The notes under the pieces were generated by a model. That model had not been told where the DNA came from. It made no database searches and saw only the letters and a program-made list of their open reading frames with translations. The translations under genes were made by a program, and so were the position numbers. Shown here in pieces: positions 7,532-14,488 of a stretch of DNA of 32,663 nucleotides. Source of the stretch: Bacteroidota bacterium (GTDB lineage: Bacteria > Bacteroidota > Bacteroidia > Chitinophagales > Chitinophagaceae); the NCBI GenBank assembly GCA_023429985.1, contig JAEZCV010000173.1, positions 1 through 32,663 of the forward strand, given 5' to 3'. Every line of letters begins with the position of its first letter. Within the stretch, counting starts at the first letter, position 1.

Positions 7532-8490
7532 GGGAAATTCTTTGATATAAGCGAAGAATAAACCTTTTCCAGGGAAGTTATCAGGGGCAATTCATCCATT
7601 ACATTGGATGTTTCCGGATTTTTGTTCTCAATAAAATTATCTATGGCTTCCAATAACTGTTTATTTACTTTCTTCCCGTTGCCATTTAAAGAGATATTGT
7701 AATGTTGATTTAACCTGTCTTCCTCATTTAAAAGATTGTAAATGGTTTTTCCCTTAAGTTTAACTTCCTGTTTTTCTGCCCATACCATAACCAGTATCAT
7801 ATCTGAACCAAATCCCCATTTAATGCTTCCATTATAATTTCGGGATGTTGTTATTTTAACATCACCGGAACTTTCAGTGCCTGTTTCCGGACTGGTAACT
7901 GTAGCGGTACCTTCAACTTCCATAACATTTCCAAAAAGCCATGTAAGCGCATCCATTCCTCCTGAAAAATCACTGTACAGCAAACCACCTCCTGGAAATT
8001 TATCCGCATTTTCCGAATAAGGATCATTTATAAAACTATTCATGCATTGCAGGAAAAAACCGTCAATTTTACCCAGGCTTCCTGAATCTATTTTTTCTTT
8101 TAGTTGCTGCAGGGCATCAGCATACCGGGCAGGCTTAATAATAAAAAGTTTGCGGCGGCAGAATTTTTGAGTTTCTATAATCTGCCATGCTGCAGCAGAG
8201 GTCAGGCAAAGAGGACTTATACAAATAACATCCTTTCCTGCCTGAAGCGATTTAATAATATGCTCTGCATGAAGTCCAACCGCAGAACAAACAAATACCA
8301 GTTCGGCATGTTTTTCATTCAGTAATAAAGTATCCAGGGAGTTGTAAACATTATGCGTTGACCTGTCAATCCATTCGGGATTCAGATCTCCATTCAACTC
8401 AACGAAAGCAGTTAACCTGGCGTTTTTTTGAAGATGGTCAATATAGAATTGGAATTCGGGGTGATATCCAACTAATGCAAATTGCTCCAT
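7528..8490 (-). CDS. Degenerate Gfo/Idh/MocA-family protein
   Basis: A 320-residue protein with the overall fold of NAD(P)-dependent sugar dehydrogenases: an N-terminal Rossmann half, then a C-terminal half carrying FPGGGLLYSDFSGGMDALTWLFG. Key positions are lost. The GxGxxG site reads VGYHPEF (residues 7-13), the CEKP motif reads CISP (90-93) so the catalytic Lys is Ser, and the His of the DxGxHxxD motif is Gly177. Family knowledge makes a redox reaction unlikely, so a scaffold or sensor role in the glycosyltransferase operon is inferred. The start ATG 8490 is chosen over an in-frame upstream start (8523) because a -7 box and a terminator occupy 8497-8534. Confidence 0.8.
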   Translation of the reverse strand: MEQFALVGYHPEFQFYIDHLQKNARLTAFVELNGDLNPEWIDRSTHNVYNSLDTLLLNEKHAELVFVCSAVGLHAEHIIKSLQAGKDVICISPLCLTSAAAWQIIETQKFCRRKLFIIKPARYADALQQLKEKIDSGSLGKIDGFFLQCMNSFINDPYSENADKFPGGGLLYSDFSGGMDALTWLFGNVMEVEGTATVTSPETGTESSGDVKITTSRNYNGSIKWGFGSDMILVMVWAEKQEVKLKGKTIYNLLNEEDRLNQHYNISLNGNGKKVNKQLLEAIDNFIENKNPETSNVMDELPLITSLEKVYSSLISKNFP

Positions 8491-8496
8491 ATGTTT

Positions 8497-8504
8497 CAAA
8501 AATA
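8497..8504 (-). promoter_or_regulatory. -7 element TATTTTTG of the glycosyltransferase operon
   Basis: An exact TANNTTTG element on the minus strand ends 6 nt before ATG 8490, so the transcript should be leaderless or nearly so. It lies immediately behind the receptor terminator. The surrounding 14-mer GCTATTTTTGAAAC (8493-8506) recurs before rlmB. No clear -33 element is visible. Confidence 0.5.
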
Positions 8505-8534
8505 GCAATAAAAAACCCCGCAACTGCGGGGTTT
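8505..8534 (-). terminator. Rho-independent terminator of the TonB receptor gene
   Basis: AAACCCCGC (8513-8521) pairs with GCGGGGTTT (8526-8534) over a 4-nt loop, giving nine base pairs. On the minus strand it is followed by TTTTTTATTG. It begins 3 bp past the receptor stop codon. Confidence 0.93.
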
Positions 8535-8537
8535 ACA

Positions 8538-11129
8538 TTACATATTCATGTTGCCCATATCCACATTGCCATCGGCTCGCGTATTCTTTCTTTTGAAAAG
8601 ACTGGCATCAAACTTTCCAAACCTCCAGTTGAAATTCAGTCTTACTACCTGCGGATCTCTTCTTCTCTGAATATTCTGTTCAAAATAGGGCGATGAAGAA
8701 TAAGCATCGTACAATCTTGTTCTGAAGATATCGTTGATGTTAAGTGATAAAGAAGCTTTTCTTTCTTTTAAAAATTCAAATCTTAAAGCAAAATCAACTC
8801 CGTAATTAGGCCTGATATATCCCTGGGCTGCAGAACTGGACCCGCCGCCCCAATGGCCGCCACCACGGCCGCCACCTCCACCACCGGAACCTCCGGGAGA
8901 AGAAATGATCCTGGACTGGTAATCGCCCGAAAGTTGAACTGTAAAATTCAGCGGAAGTTTAAATGAATTGTTGATCTTGAAAAAATAACTTACAAACTGG
9001 TCTGGATCCGGTTGATCATTCAGGTCAATTTTAGATGTAAATAAATTCGCGTTGGTGGTTAAGTCCCAGAATTTAGTAACCTTATTCCTGCTGATCACTT
9101 CAAGGCCGGTAACATAACTGCGGTTGGCATTGATATAACTTAACACCAGTAATGTATCATCAAAGGCCGGAACATATTCTCTTTCCTGGTACCTGGTAAT
9201 CAGGTCATTGGTGTTTTTATAATAAACACTTACGATCAGGTTATCGCGATTTTTAAATTGTTTGTTGTAGGAGAGCTCGAGGGAGTTTGTGAATTCGGGA
9301 TTCAAACCAGGGTTTCCCCTGCTGATGTTCAATGAATCTGAAATATCTGTAAATGGAAACAACTGCCAGAAATTAGGCCTGTTGATCCTGCGGCTGTAAT
9401 TCAACTGGATATCATTGAAATCATTCAATTTCTGGCTTAGAAACACACTTGGAAATAAACTTACAGGGAATTCAATATTAAAAGCCTGGTTTTTGTTATT
9501 TAATAAACCATTGTAATCAGAACTTTCAACCCTTAAACCTAACTGGTATCCAAAATCTTTTATCTTATTTGAGAACGAAGAGTAAGCTGCATAAACCCTG
9601 TCGGTACTGCTGAAATCTATGCTTTGTTCCTGTATGGGTATTTTACTGCCATTGTTGCCCAGAACATAATAATTATTTACATTATCGAGTTCCCTGATTT
9701 GCACTCTTGCACCGGCTTCGAGTTTTGAATTTTCACCAAGCGGTTTTGTATAATCTGTTTGAATAACAAGATTACTATGTTCCCCATTTCCCAGCTGTTG
9801 CTGGTTGTAGCTGCGGTTGAAAAGTTTATCGGGTTCAAGAGAATAATAGTTGGAATAAATTGAATTCTCATTCGTATTCCTTCCTTTATTATAAGTAATA
9901 TCGGCAGTGATCTCATGACCCGATTTAGGAAAGTTATGTTTGTAACTTAATTGTGTTCCATAATTACGAAATGTGTTAGTGGAATTGGAAGTTCTTTCCT
10001 GCAGTGAATCCATCATGCCATTACTTAGCAAATCGGTAAAGATGGAACTTGTTGTGAATGGATTCATTTGACCGCGCACAAAGGTTCCGTTTATGGTAAA
10101 TGTATTCCTGTTATCCAGGAAATAGTCAATACCTGCACGGGCAAAACCAAAAGCTCCGTTCATGGTATTATTATCAGTTTGAAACAAGCTGCCCGGGTTG
10201 AATATTCTGGTTTCCCTGGAAGTTGTTCCCTCGGAAATTGACCTGCGCTGATTATACATTCCGGCAGCAAAAAAATTGATCTTGTTTTGACGGAGGTTAA
10301 TATCACCACCTACGCCAACACGGGCGCGCGAGTCAACATTTGCTCTCAGGTTTCCGCTGTAACCTACACGCTTGTTTTTCTTTAAAACGATATTTAAAAT
10401 TCCTGCGGTTCCACCAGATGCATCAAATTTTGCAGAAGGATTTGTAATGATCTCCACACTTTCAATGGCATCTGCGGGAATTTGTTCCAGGGTAAGGTTT
10501 GTTGGTCGTCCATCAACAAAAATCTGGGGAGCATTATTCCTTAAGGTTACATTACCATCAATGTCCACATTAACAGATGGAACATTGCGCATTACATCAA
10601 TGGCCGTTCCGCCGGCAGATACAATGTTCCGGTCTACATTAAAAATTTTCCTGTCAATGCCCATTTGAAGCATGGGCCTTGCCGCAGTTACAGTAACACC
10701 TCCCAAAACCTGTTCATCAATCTGAAGTTTAATATTTCCCAGGTCTTTATCAAGCGCACCCATCATGGAAGAAGGATCACCGTTACGCTCCGGCATCTGG
10801 AAAGAAACCGGTGCTTTATACATTTTATAACCAATACCGCTGACCCTTAAAGTATAACGGCCCATTAAAGGAACATTTTCTATACTGAAATCACCTGTTG
10901 CTGTGGTAAGCATTCCGCCAACAATAACTTCTACAGGTATTTTTGTAATTGAATCGGGACGGGAGGTAACAAGTGTAACAGATGCTGCCTGTATACCTTT
11001 ATTATCAAGGTCCACAACCTTTCCATAAAATCTGCCGGTAGGAGCCTGCCCGCCGCGCATTTGTGGAATTTGTGCAAAACATAAAGTAGTGAGGAATGAA
11101 AAAAACATTCCTGCCAGTAATTTTCTCAT
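8538..11129 (-). CDS. TonB-dependent-type outer-membrane receptor with carboxypeptidase-like domain
   Basis: An 863-residue outer-membrane beta-barrel. A signal peptide covers 1-19 (MRKLLAGMF...CFAQ). Residues about 32-120 form a carboxypeptidase-regulatory-like beta-sandwich (GRFYGKVVDLDNKGIQAASV), followed by a plug-like domain (about 140-255: IDVMRNVPSVNVD, IESVEIITNPSAKFDASG, GILNIVLKKNK). The rest is a barrel of the outer-membrane beta-barrel protein family. A loop near residues 744-765 is almost all Gly with His and Trp. The barrel is followed by a polar tail ending in GNMNM instead of a terminal aromatic. No SusD partner is adjacent, so the substrate is unknown. It is monocistronic, with its own -7 box and terminator. 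Confidence 0.88.
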   Translation of the reverse strand: MRKLLAGMFFSFLTTLCFAQIPQMRGGQAPTGRFYGKVVDLDNKGIQAASVTLVTSRPDSITKIPVEVIVGGMLTTATGDFSIENVPLMGRYTLRVSGIGYKMYKAPVSFQMPERNGDPSSMMGALDKDLGNIKLQIDEQVLGGVTVTAARPMLQMGIDRKIFNVDRNIVSAGGTAIDVMRNVPSVNVDIDGNVTLRNNAPQIFVDGRPTNLTLEQIPADAIESVEIITNPSAKFDASGGTAGILNIVLKKNKRVGYSGNLRANVDSRARVGVGGDINLRQNKINFFAAGMYNQRRSISEGTTSRETRIFNPGSLFQTDNNTMNGAFGFARAGIDYFLDNRNTFTINGTFVRGQMNPFTTSSIFTDLLSNGMMDSLQERTSNSTNTFRNYGTQLSYKHNFPKSGHEITADITYNKGRNTNENSIYSNYYSLEPDKLFNRSYNQQQLGNGEHSNLVIQTDYTKPLGENSKLEAGARVQIRELDNVNNYYVLGNNGSKIPIQEQSIDFSSTDRVYAAYSSFSNKIKDFGYQLGLRVESSDYNGLLNNKNQAFNIEFPVSLFPSVFLSQKLNDFNDIQLNYSRRINRPNFWQLFPFTDISDSLNISRGNPGLNPEFTNSLELSYNKQFKNRDNLIVSVYYKNTNDLITRYQEREYVPAFDDTLLVLSYINANRSYVTGLEVISRNKVTKFWDLTTNANLFTSKIDLNDQPDPDQFVSYFFKINNSFKLPLNFTVQLSGDYQSRIISSPGGSGGGGGGRGGGHWGGGSSSAAQGYIRPNYGVDFALRFEFLKERKASLSLNINDIFRTRLYDAYSSSPYFEQNIQRRRDPQVVRLNFNWRFGKFDASLFKRKNTRADGNVDMGNMNM

Positions 11130-11147
11130 GTATTCTTTTTAACGCGG

Positions 11148-11155
11148 CAAAGGTA
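11148..11155 (-). promoter_or_regulatory. -7 element TACCTTTG of the TonB receptor gene
   Basis: An exact TANNTTTG match on the minus strand, ending 18 nt before ATG 11129. The predicted leader is about 11-13 nt. No convincing -33 motif is present. Confidence 0.5.
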
Positions 11156-11237
11156 ACTGACCAATGAGGGGAAATGTTTGCTGTTAACCATAATTAACAA
11201 TAAAGAATACAAAAGGTTATTAGGGCTGATTAGCGGC

Positions 11238-11265
11238 AAAAAAAATCCCCCGCATCGGCGGGGGA
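11238..11265 (-). terminator. Rho-independent terminator of tRNA-His
   Basis: TCCCCCGC (11246-11253) pairs with GCGGGGGA (11258-11265) over a 4-nt loop. On the minus strand an eight-T run follows. It starts a few bases past the tRNA 3' end. Confidence 0.93.
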
Positions 11266-11268
11266 GTG

Positions 11269-11343
11269 GGTGACTGACCGGGTTCGAACCGGCGACCCCT
11301 AGAACCACAATCTAGTGCTCTAACCAGCTGAGCTACAATCACC
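11269..11343 (-). tRNA. tRNA-His (GTG anticodon)
   Basis: Read on the minus strand, a full cloverleaf folds. The acceptor is GTGATTG with CAGTCAC, and an extra G at -1 (11343) pairs with C73 (11269), the identity mark of histidine tRNA. The D arm includes GCTCAGCTGGTTAGAGC. The anticodon arm CTAGA-TTGTGGT-TCTAG gives anticodon GTG. The T arm is GCCGG-TTCGAAC-CCGGT. CCA is not encoded. A -7 box lies 10 nt upstream and a strong terminator follows. Confidence 0.97.
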
Positions 11344-11353
11344 ATGTGGGCAG

Positions 11354-11361
11354 CAAAAATA
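11354..11361 (-). promoter_or_regulatory. -7 element TATTTTTG of tRNA-His
   Basis: An exact TANNTTTG element on the minus strand, ending 10 nt before the first tRNA base. This is about the distance expected for a start a few bases upstream of the mature 5' end. Confidence 0.55.
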
Positions 11362-11410
11362 ATAAATAGTTTCAATAAAAATTTTCCCGAATAAAACTTT
11401 AATTAATCAG

Positions 11411-11461
11411 CAATTGGTTAACTAGCACCAGGTTTGCTATCTTAATAGAGGTTAACCATTG
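11411..11461. repeat. Inverted repeat between tRNA-His and the S41 protease gene
   Basis: CAATTGGTTAAC (11411-11422) is the reverse complement of GTTAACCATTG (11451-11461) apart from one extra T, with a 28-bp spacer. It lies about 75-125 bp upstream of the protease -7 box. GTTAACCAT occurs again at 11183-11191 upstream of the receptor gene. It could be an operator pair or chance in AT-rich DNA. The rest of the gap at 11344-11549 holds only the two promoters. Confidence 0.4.
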
Positions 11462-11512
11462 TTTGATGTGTATTACCACCTGTCAAAAACGTTTGTTAAA
11501 CAGGCTGCTATA

Positions 11513-11544
11513 TTTATATAACCTCTTTTTTTAAGCTAAATTTG
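11513..11544 (+). promoter_or_regulatory. Candidate promoter of the S41 protease gene
   Basis: TAAATTTG (11537-11544) is an exact -7 element with TTTA (11513-11516) 20 bp upstream as a near -33 element. It ends 5 nt before the first ATG (11550) and 35 nt before the third (11580). Confidence 0.55.
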
Positions 11545-11549
11545 GTACT

Positions 11550-13715
11550 ATGCCCAAGGCATTAAAATATATGTTGAATATGAAAAGACTTCCAATATTG
11601 ATTGTAATGGTAATTGCCGGTGTGTTCCTGGCAGTGGATACAATGGGAACTACCGACAAAAATCCTCCCACACGCTATGAAAAAATTATTCAGATAGTTG
11701 GCCAGATACTTACCCAGGGTCACTTCAGTCCTAAAGAAATTAATGATGACTTTTCCAGGGAAGTTTTCAATAAATATTTTGAAGAACTGGATGCTGAAAA
11801 AAATATTTTCCTGCAGGGCGATATCAAATCATTACAGAAATACTCCACAAAAATTGATGATGAAATTAAGGGTGCTCCCGTACAGTTCTTCCAGCAGGCA
11901 GGGAAAATTTTTAATAAAAGGGCAGAAGAGGTTACATTTATTTATAAGGATATTCTTGCCAAACCCTTTGATTTTACAGTAAAAGAAAGTTTTAATGCCG
12001 ACACAAAAACCATTTCTTTCCCTACATCCGAACAGGAAAGAAAAGAACAATGGAGAAAACGCTTAAAATACCTTACCCTCCAGCGTTATACCGATCTTTT
12101 GGATGCAAGAGAGGCTAATAAGGATAATAAAGATTTTACTGTGAAAACCGATGCCGAACTGGAAAAAGAAGCAAGGGAAAGGGTAAAGGTGACCATGGAC
12201 CGGATCTTTGACCGTTACAGGGTAAAATTTAACGATGATGAGAAATTCAGTGTATATATTAACACCATCACTTCTATGATGGATCCCTACACCGAATTCT
12301 TTCCTCCGGTGGATAAAAGATATTTTGATGAACAACTGAGTGGTTCCTTTTATGGAATTGGCGCTCAGCTTTCTTATGAAGAAGGCAACATAAAAATTAC
12401 CAGTGTTTTACCGGGCGGGCCAGCCCATAAATCAGGTGAAGTGGAAGTAGGTGATGTGATTGTAAAAGTTGGTCAGGGTGATGCTCCTCCCGTTGAACTT
12501 ACCGGGTTTGAAGTTACCGATGCAGTGAAGATCATTAGAGGTGCAAAAGGAACCGAAGTTAGAATAACACTTCGTAAAAAGGATGGCAGCCTGCATCCTG
12601 TTTCCCTTATCAGGGATAAGATTGTGCAGGATGAAACCTTTGTAAGAAGTGCCATTGTAAATGAAGGCACTTCCAGGATCGGATATATTTTCCTTCCTGA
12701 ATTTTATGCAAATTTCGAAGATCCACAGGGTCGTCGCAGCTCGGTGGATGTAGCCAATGAAGTGAAGAAACTAAAAGAAGAGAACATCGATGGCATAGTT
12801 ATCGATCTTCGCAATAACGGAGGAGGATCGTTATACGATGTAATTCAAATTGCAGGACTTTTTATTGACCAGGGTCCAATTGTGCAGGTAAAGGACAGGG
12901 AAGGACAGCCGCAGGTTATGCGTGATCGCGATGGTGGTGTTTTGTACGACGGTCCGCTTGCAGTTATGGTAAATGAATTCAGTGCCTCTGCTTCCGAGAT
13001 TTTTGCCGCCGCCATGCAGGATTACGGCCGCGCTGTAATTATTGGCAGTACCAGTACTTATGGTAAAGGAACAGTGCAAAGACCCATTGGTCTGGATCCA
13101 TCGAACCTGCTGGCCAGCAATTCCGACCTGGGTTCTTTAAAACTGACATTGCAGAAATTTTACCGTGTAAGCGGGGGTTCTACCCAGTTGAAAGGTGTTG
13201 TTCCCGATATTGTGGTTCCCACTTTTTACGAGTACCTTAAGTTCAGGGAAAGAGACAACCCGGGCGCTTTACCATGGGATGAAATTTCCAAAGCTTCCTA
13301 TAAAACCTGGAAGCCTGGTTACGACCTTAATGATGTAACACGAAGTGGCAGAGCAAGGGTTTCCGCTGATTCTGTTTTTAAAGCTATTAAACAAAAAACC
13401 GAGATACTGGCTCGTAACGATGAGAAAGTATATCCTCTGAATATTGACGATTACAGGAACAGGATGAAGATCACCCGCCAGGCTATTAAGGACATAGAAA
13501 AGCTGGTAAAAATGGAGGAAACCATGGATATCAGTTACCTGAAGAGAGACCAGGACCGTTACGTTTCCGAGGATAAGGATAAGAATGAAAGATATAAGCA
13601 ATGGCTTAACAATATCAGTAAGGATATTTATGTTGATCAGGCCATTAAAGTAATTCATGATATCGTTAGCCAGGAAAACCTGGTAAAACGAAAAGAGCCC
13701 GTAAAAACATTTTAA
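11550..13715 (+). CDS. prc: C-terminal processing (tail-specific) protease, S41 family
   Basis: A periplasmic serine protease that trims or degrades envelope proteins from their C-termini. A hydrophobic export segment lies at about 11-30. An N-terminal helical domain (about 40-250) carries the SMMDPYTEFFPP motif. A PDZ domain follows (about 262-345, with GIGAQLSYEEGNIKI and LPGGPAHKSG), then the S41 core with VIDLRNNGGGSLYD. The catalytic dyad is Ser480 in NEFSASASEIF and Lys506 in TYGKGTVQ, and the C-terminal Tsp-type domain runs to residue 721. Length and order match Prc/Tsp rather than the shorter CtpA. ATG 11550 would be leaderless and ATG 11580 (MKRLPIL) is an equally good start. A strong terminator follows. 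Confidence 0.92.
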   Translation: MPKALKYMLNMKRLPILIVMVIAGVFLAVDTMGTTDKNPPTRYEKIIQIVGQILTQGHFSPKEINDDFSREVFNKYFEELDAEKNIFLQGDIKSLQKYSTKIDDEIKGAPVQFFQQAGKIFNKRAEEVTFIYKDILAKPFDFTVKESFNADTKTISFPTSEQERKEQWRKRLKYLTLQRYTDLLDAREANKDNKDFTVKTDAELEKEARERVKVTMDRIFDRYRVKFNDDEKFSVYINTITSMMDPYTEFFPPVDKRYFDEQLSGSFYGIGAQLSYEEGNIKITSVLPGGPAHKSGEVEVGDVIVKVGQGDAPPVELTGFEVTDAVKIIRGAKGTEVRITLRKKDGSLHPVSLIRDKIVQDETFVRSAIVNEGTSRIGYIFLPEFYANFEDPQGRRSSVDVANEVKKLKEENIDGIVIDLRNNGGGSLYDVIQIAGLFIDQGPIVQVKDREGQPQVMRDRDGGVLYDGPLAVMVNEFSASASEIFAAAMQDYGRAVIIGSTSTYGKGTVQRPIGLDPSNLLASNSDLGSLKLTLQKFYRVSGGSTQLKGVVPDIVVPTFYEYLKFRERDNPGALPWDEISKASYKTWKPGYDLNDVTRSGRARVSADSVFKAIKQKTEILARNDEKVYPLNIDDYRNRMKITRQAIKDIEKLVKMEETMDISYLKRDQDRYVSEDKDKNERYKQWLNNISKDIYVDQAIKVIHDIVSQENLVKRKEPVKTF

Positions 13716-13718
13716 TTT

Positions 13719-13742
13719 AAGCCGCCCCGGGGCGGCTTTTTT
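13719..13742 (+). terminator. Rho-independent terminator of the S41 gene, possibly bidirectional
   Basis: A perfect palindrome AAGCCGCC-CCGG-GGCGGCTT (13719-13738) is followed by T residues on the plus strand. It lies between convergent genes and could also stop the DinB-family transcript, although the minus-strand T-tract is weak. Confidence 0.93.
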
Positions 13743-13766
13743 GTTGATGGAAGTTTATAAAGCAGG

Positions 13767-14276
13767 CTATAAATACCTTTCGTTAATGATATTAACATGG
13801 TGCAATCCATGCCCTGCAATAATAAATCCAATACCTTCCACCGAAATAGGTTGCTCGTTTGCTACACCAATACTTTTTATCTGATCATCATCAAAGGATC
13901 TGAATAGCGCAAGCGAAGAATTTCTTACGATCGAAAATTCATCAACCAGCTCACTTGTTTTTCTTTTTTTTGCCCTTGCATTTAAGGCGAACATATTTTC
14001 ATCAAATCCCGGCAGGGGAGTAGGATCCTTTCTTGCAATGCGCAGAGCACGATACGCAAATATTCTTTCGGAATCAATAATGTGCTGAACCACTTCCTTG
14101 ATCGTCCATTTTCCGGGGGCATAGGCATATTCCCATTTGGCAGGTGGTAAGTTCTCAAGGTAATGGTCGAAGAACTGTCGATGCTGTTCCAAAGCTTCCA
14201 TTACTCCATCAGCATTAACCTGCTCAATGTATTTATGATAATATTCAGGAACGTTTGAAAGGTTTGGCTTCGCCAT
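13767..14276 (-). CDS. DinB-family (four-helix bundle) metal-binding protein
   Basis: A 169-residue DinB/YfiT-like protein. The family metal triad is present: His65 in VVQHIIDSER, and His156 and His160 in AGHGLHHVNII. A typical core FDHYLENLPPAKWEYAYAPGKWTIKEV precedes the first His. Members act as thiol transferases, hydrolases or unknown metal enzymes; nothing here points to one reaction. The start is ATG 14276 (MAKPNLS). The frame continues to 14303, but that start falls on the -7 box. The gene has its own promoter beside the CTAAACC array. Confidence 0.88.
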   Translation of the reverse strand: MAKPNLSNVPEYYHKYIEQVNADGVMEALEQHRQFFDHYLENLPPAKWEYAYAPGKWTIKEVVQHIIDSERIFAYRALRIARKDPTPLPGFDENMFALNARAKKRKTSELVDEFSIVRNSSLALFRSFDDDQIKSIGVANEQPISVEGIGFIIAGHGLHHVNIINERYL

Positions 14277-14300
14277 TTTTATTTTAAAAATAATGAAATT

Positions 14301-14333
14301 CAAACCTAAACCTGCCTGCGGCAGTCAGACAAC
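14301..14333 (-). promoter_or_regulatory. Candidate promoter of the DinB-family gene at the array edge
   Basis: TAGGTTTG (minus strand, 14308-14301) is an exact -7 element, 24 nt before ATG 14276. GTTG at 14333-14330 could serve as -33 with a 21-bp spacer. That spacer holds a small hairpin, CTGCC-TGC-GGCAG (14312-14324). The -7 box overlaps a CTAAAC core (14306-14311) in phase with the tandem array. Confidence 0.45.
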
Positions 14334-14428
14334 TAAACTTCCTTAACCTTCTAAACCACCTAAACCTTCTAAACCATCTAAACCTTCTAAACCATCTAAA
14401 CCATCTAAACCATCTAAACCATCTAAAC
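14333..14428. repeat. 9-bp tandem array, core CTAAAC (unit CTAAACCWT)
   Basis: Exact CTAAAC cores start at 14351, 14360, 14369, 14378, 14387, 14396, 14405, 14414 and 14423 in a perfect 9-bp register. In the same register there is a degenerate unit at 14342 (CTTAAC) and an exact core at 14333. The unit is CTAAACC plus two bases (AT, TT or AC). It has the same core and period as the array at 1-73, read from the other strand. It fills the space between the S8-protease terminator and the DinB promoter. Confidence 0.92.
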
Positions 14429-14440
14429 CACTAAATAACA

Positions 14441-14471
14441 CCCAAAAAAAACCCGGGAAGCTCCCGGGTTT
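14441..14471 (-). terminator. Rho-independent terminator of the S8 protease gene
   Basis: AAACCCGGGA (14449-14458) pairs with TCCCGGGTTT (14462-14471) over a 3-nt loop, followed on the minus strand by a run of T. It lies about 18 bp past the S8 stop codon. Confidence 0.92.
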
Positions 14472-14488
14472 CTTTTATAAAACTATTA

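Noticed and set aside
11126..11308. 60-aa minus-strand open frame
   Set aside because: It crosses the tRNA-His gene and its terminator; the tRNA explains the sequence.
13269..13658. 129-aa minus-strand open frame
   Set aside because: It is antisense to the C-terminal domain of the S41 protease; the hydrophobic look comes from reading a Lys/Asp/Glu-rich gene backwards.
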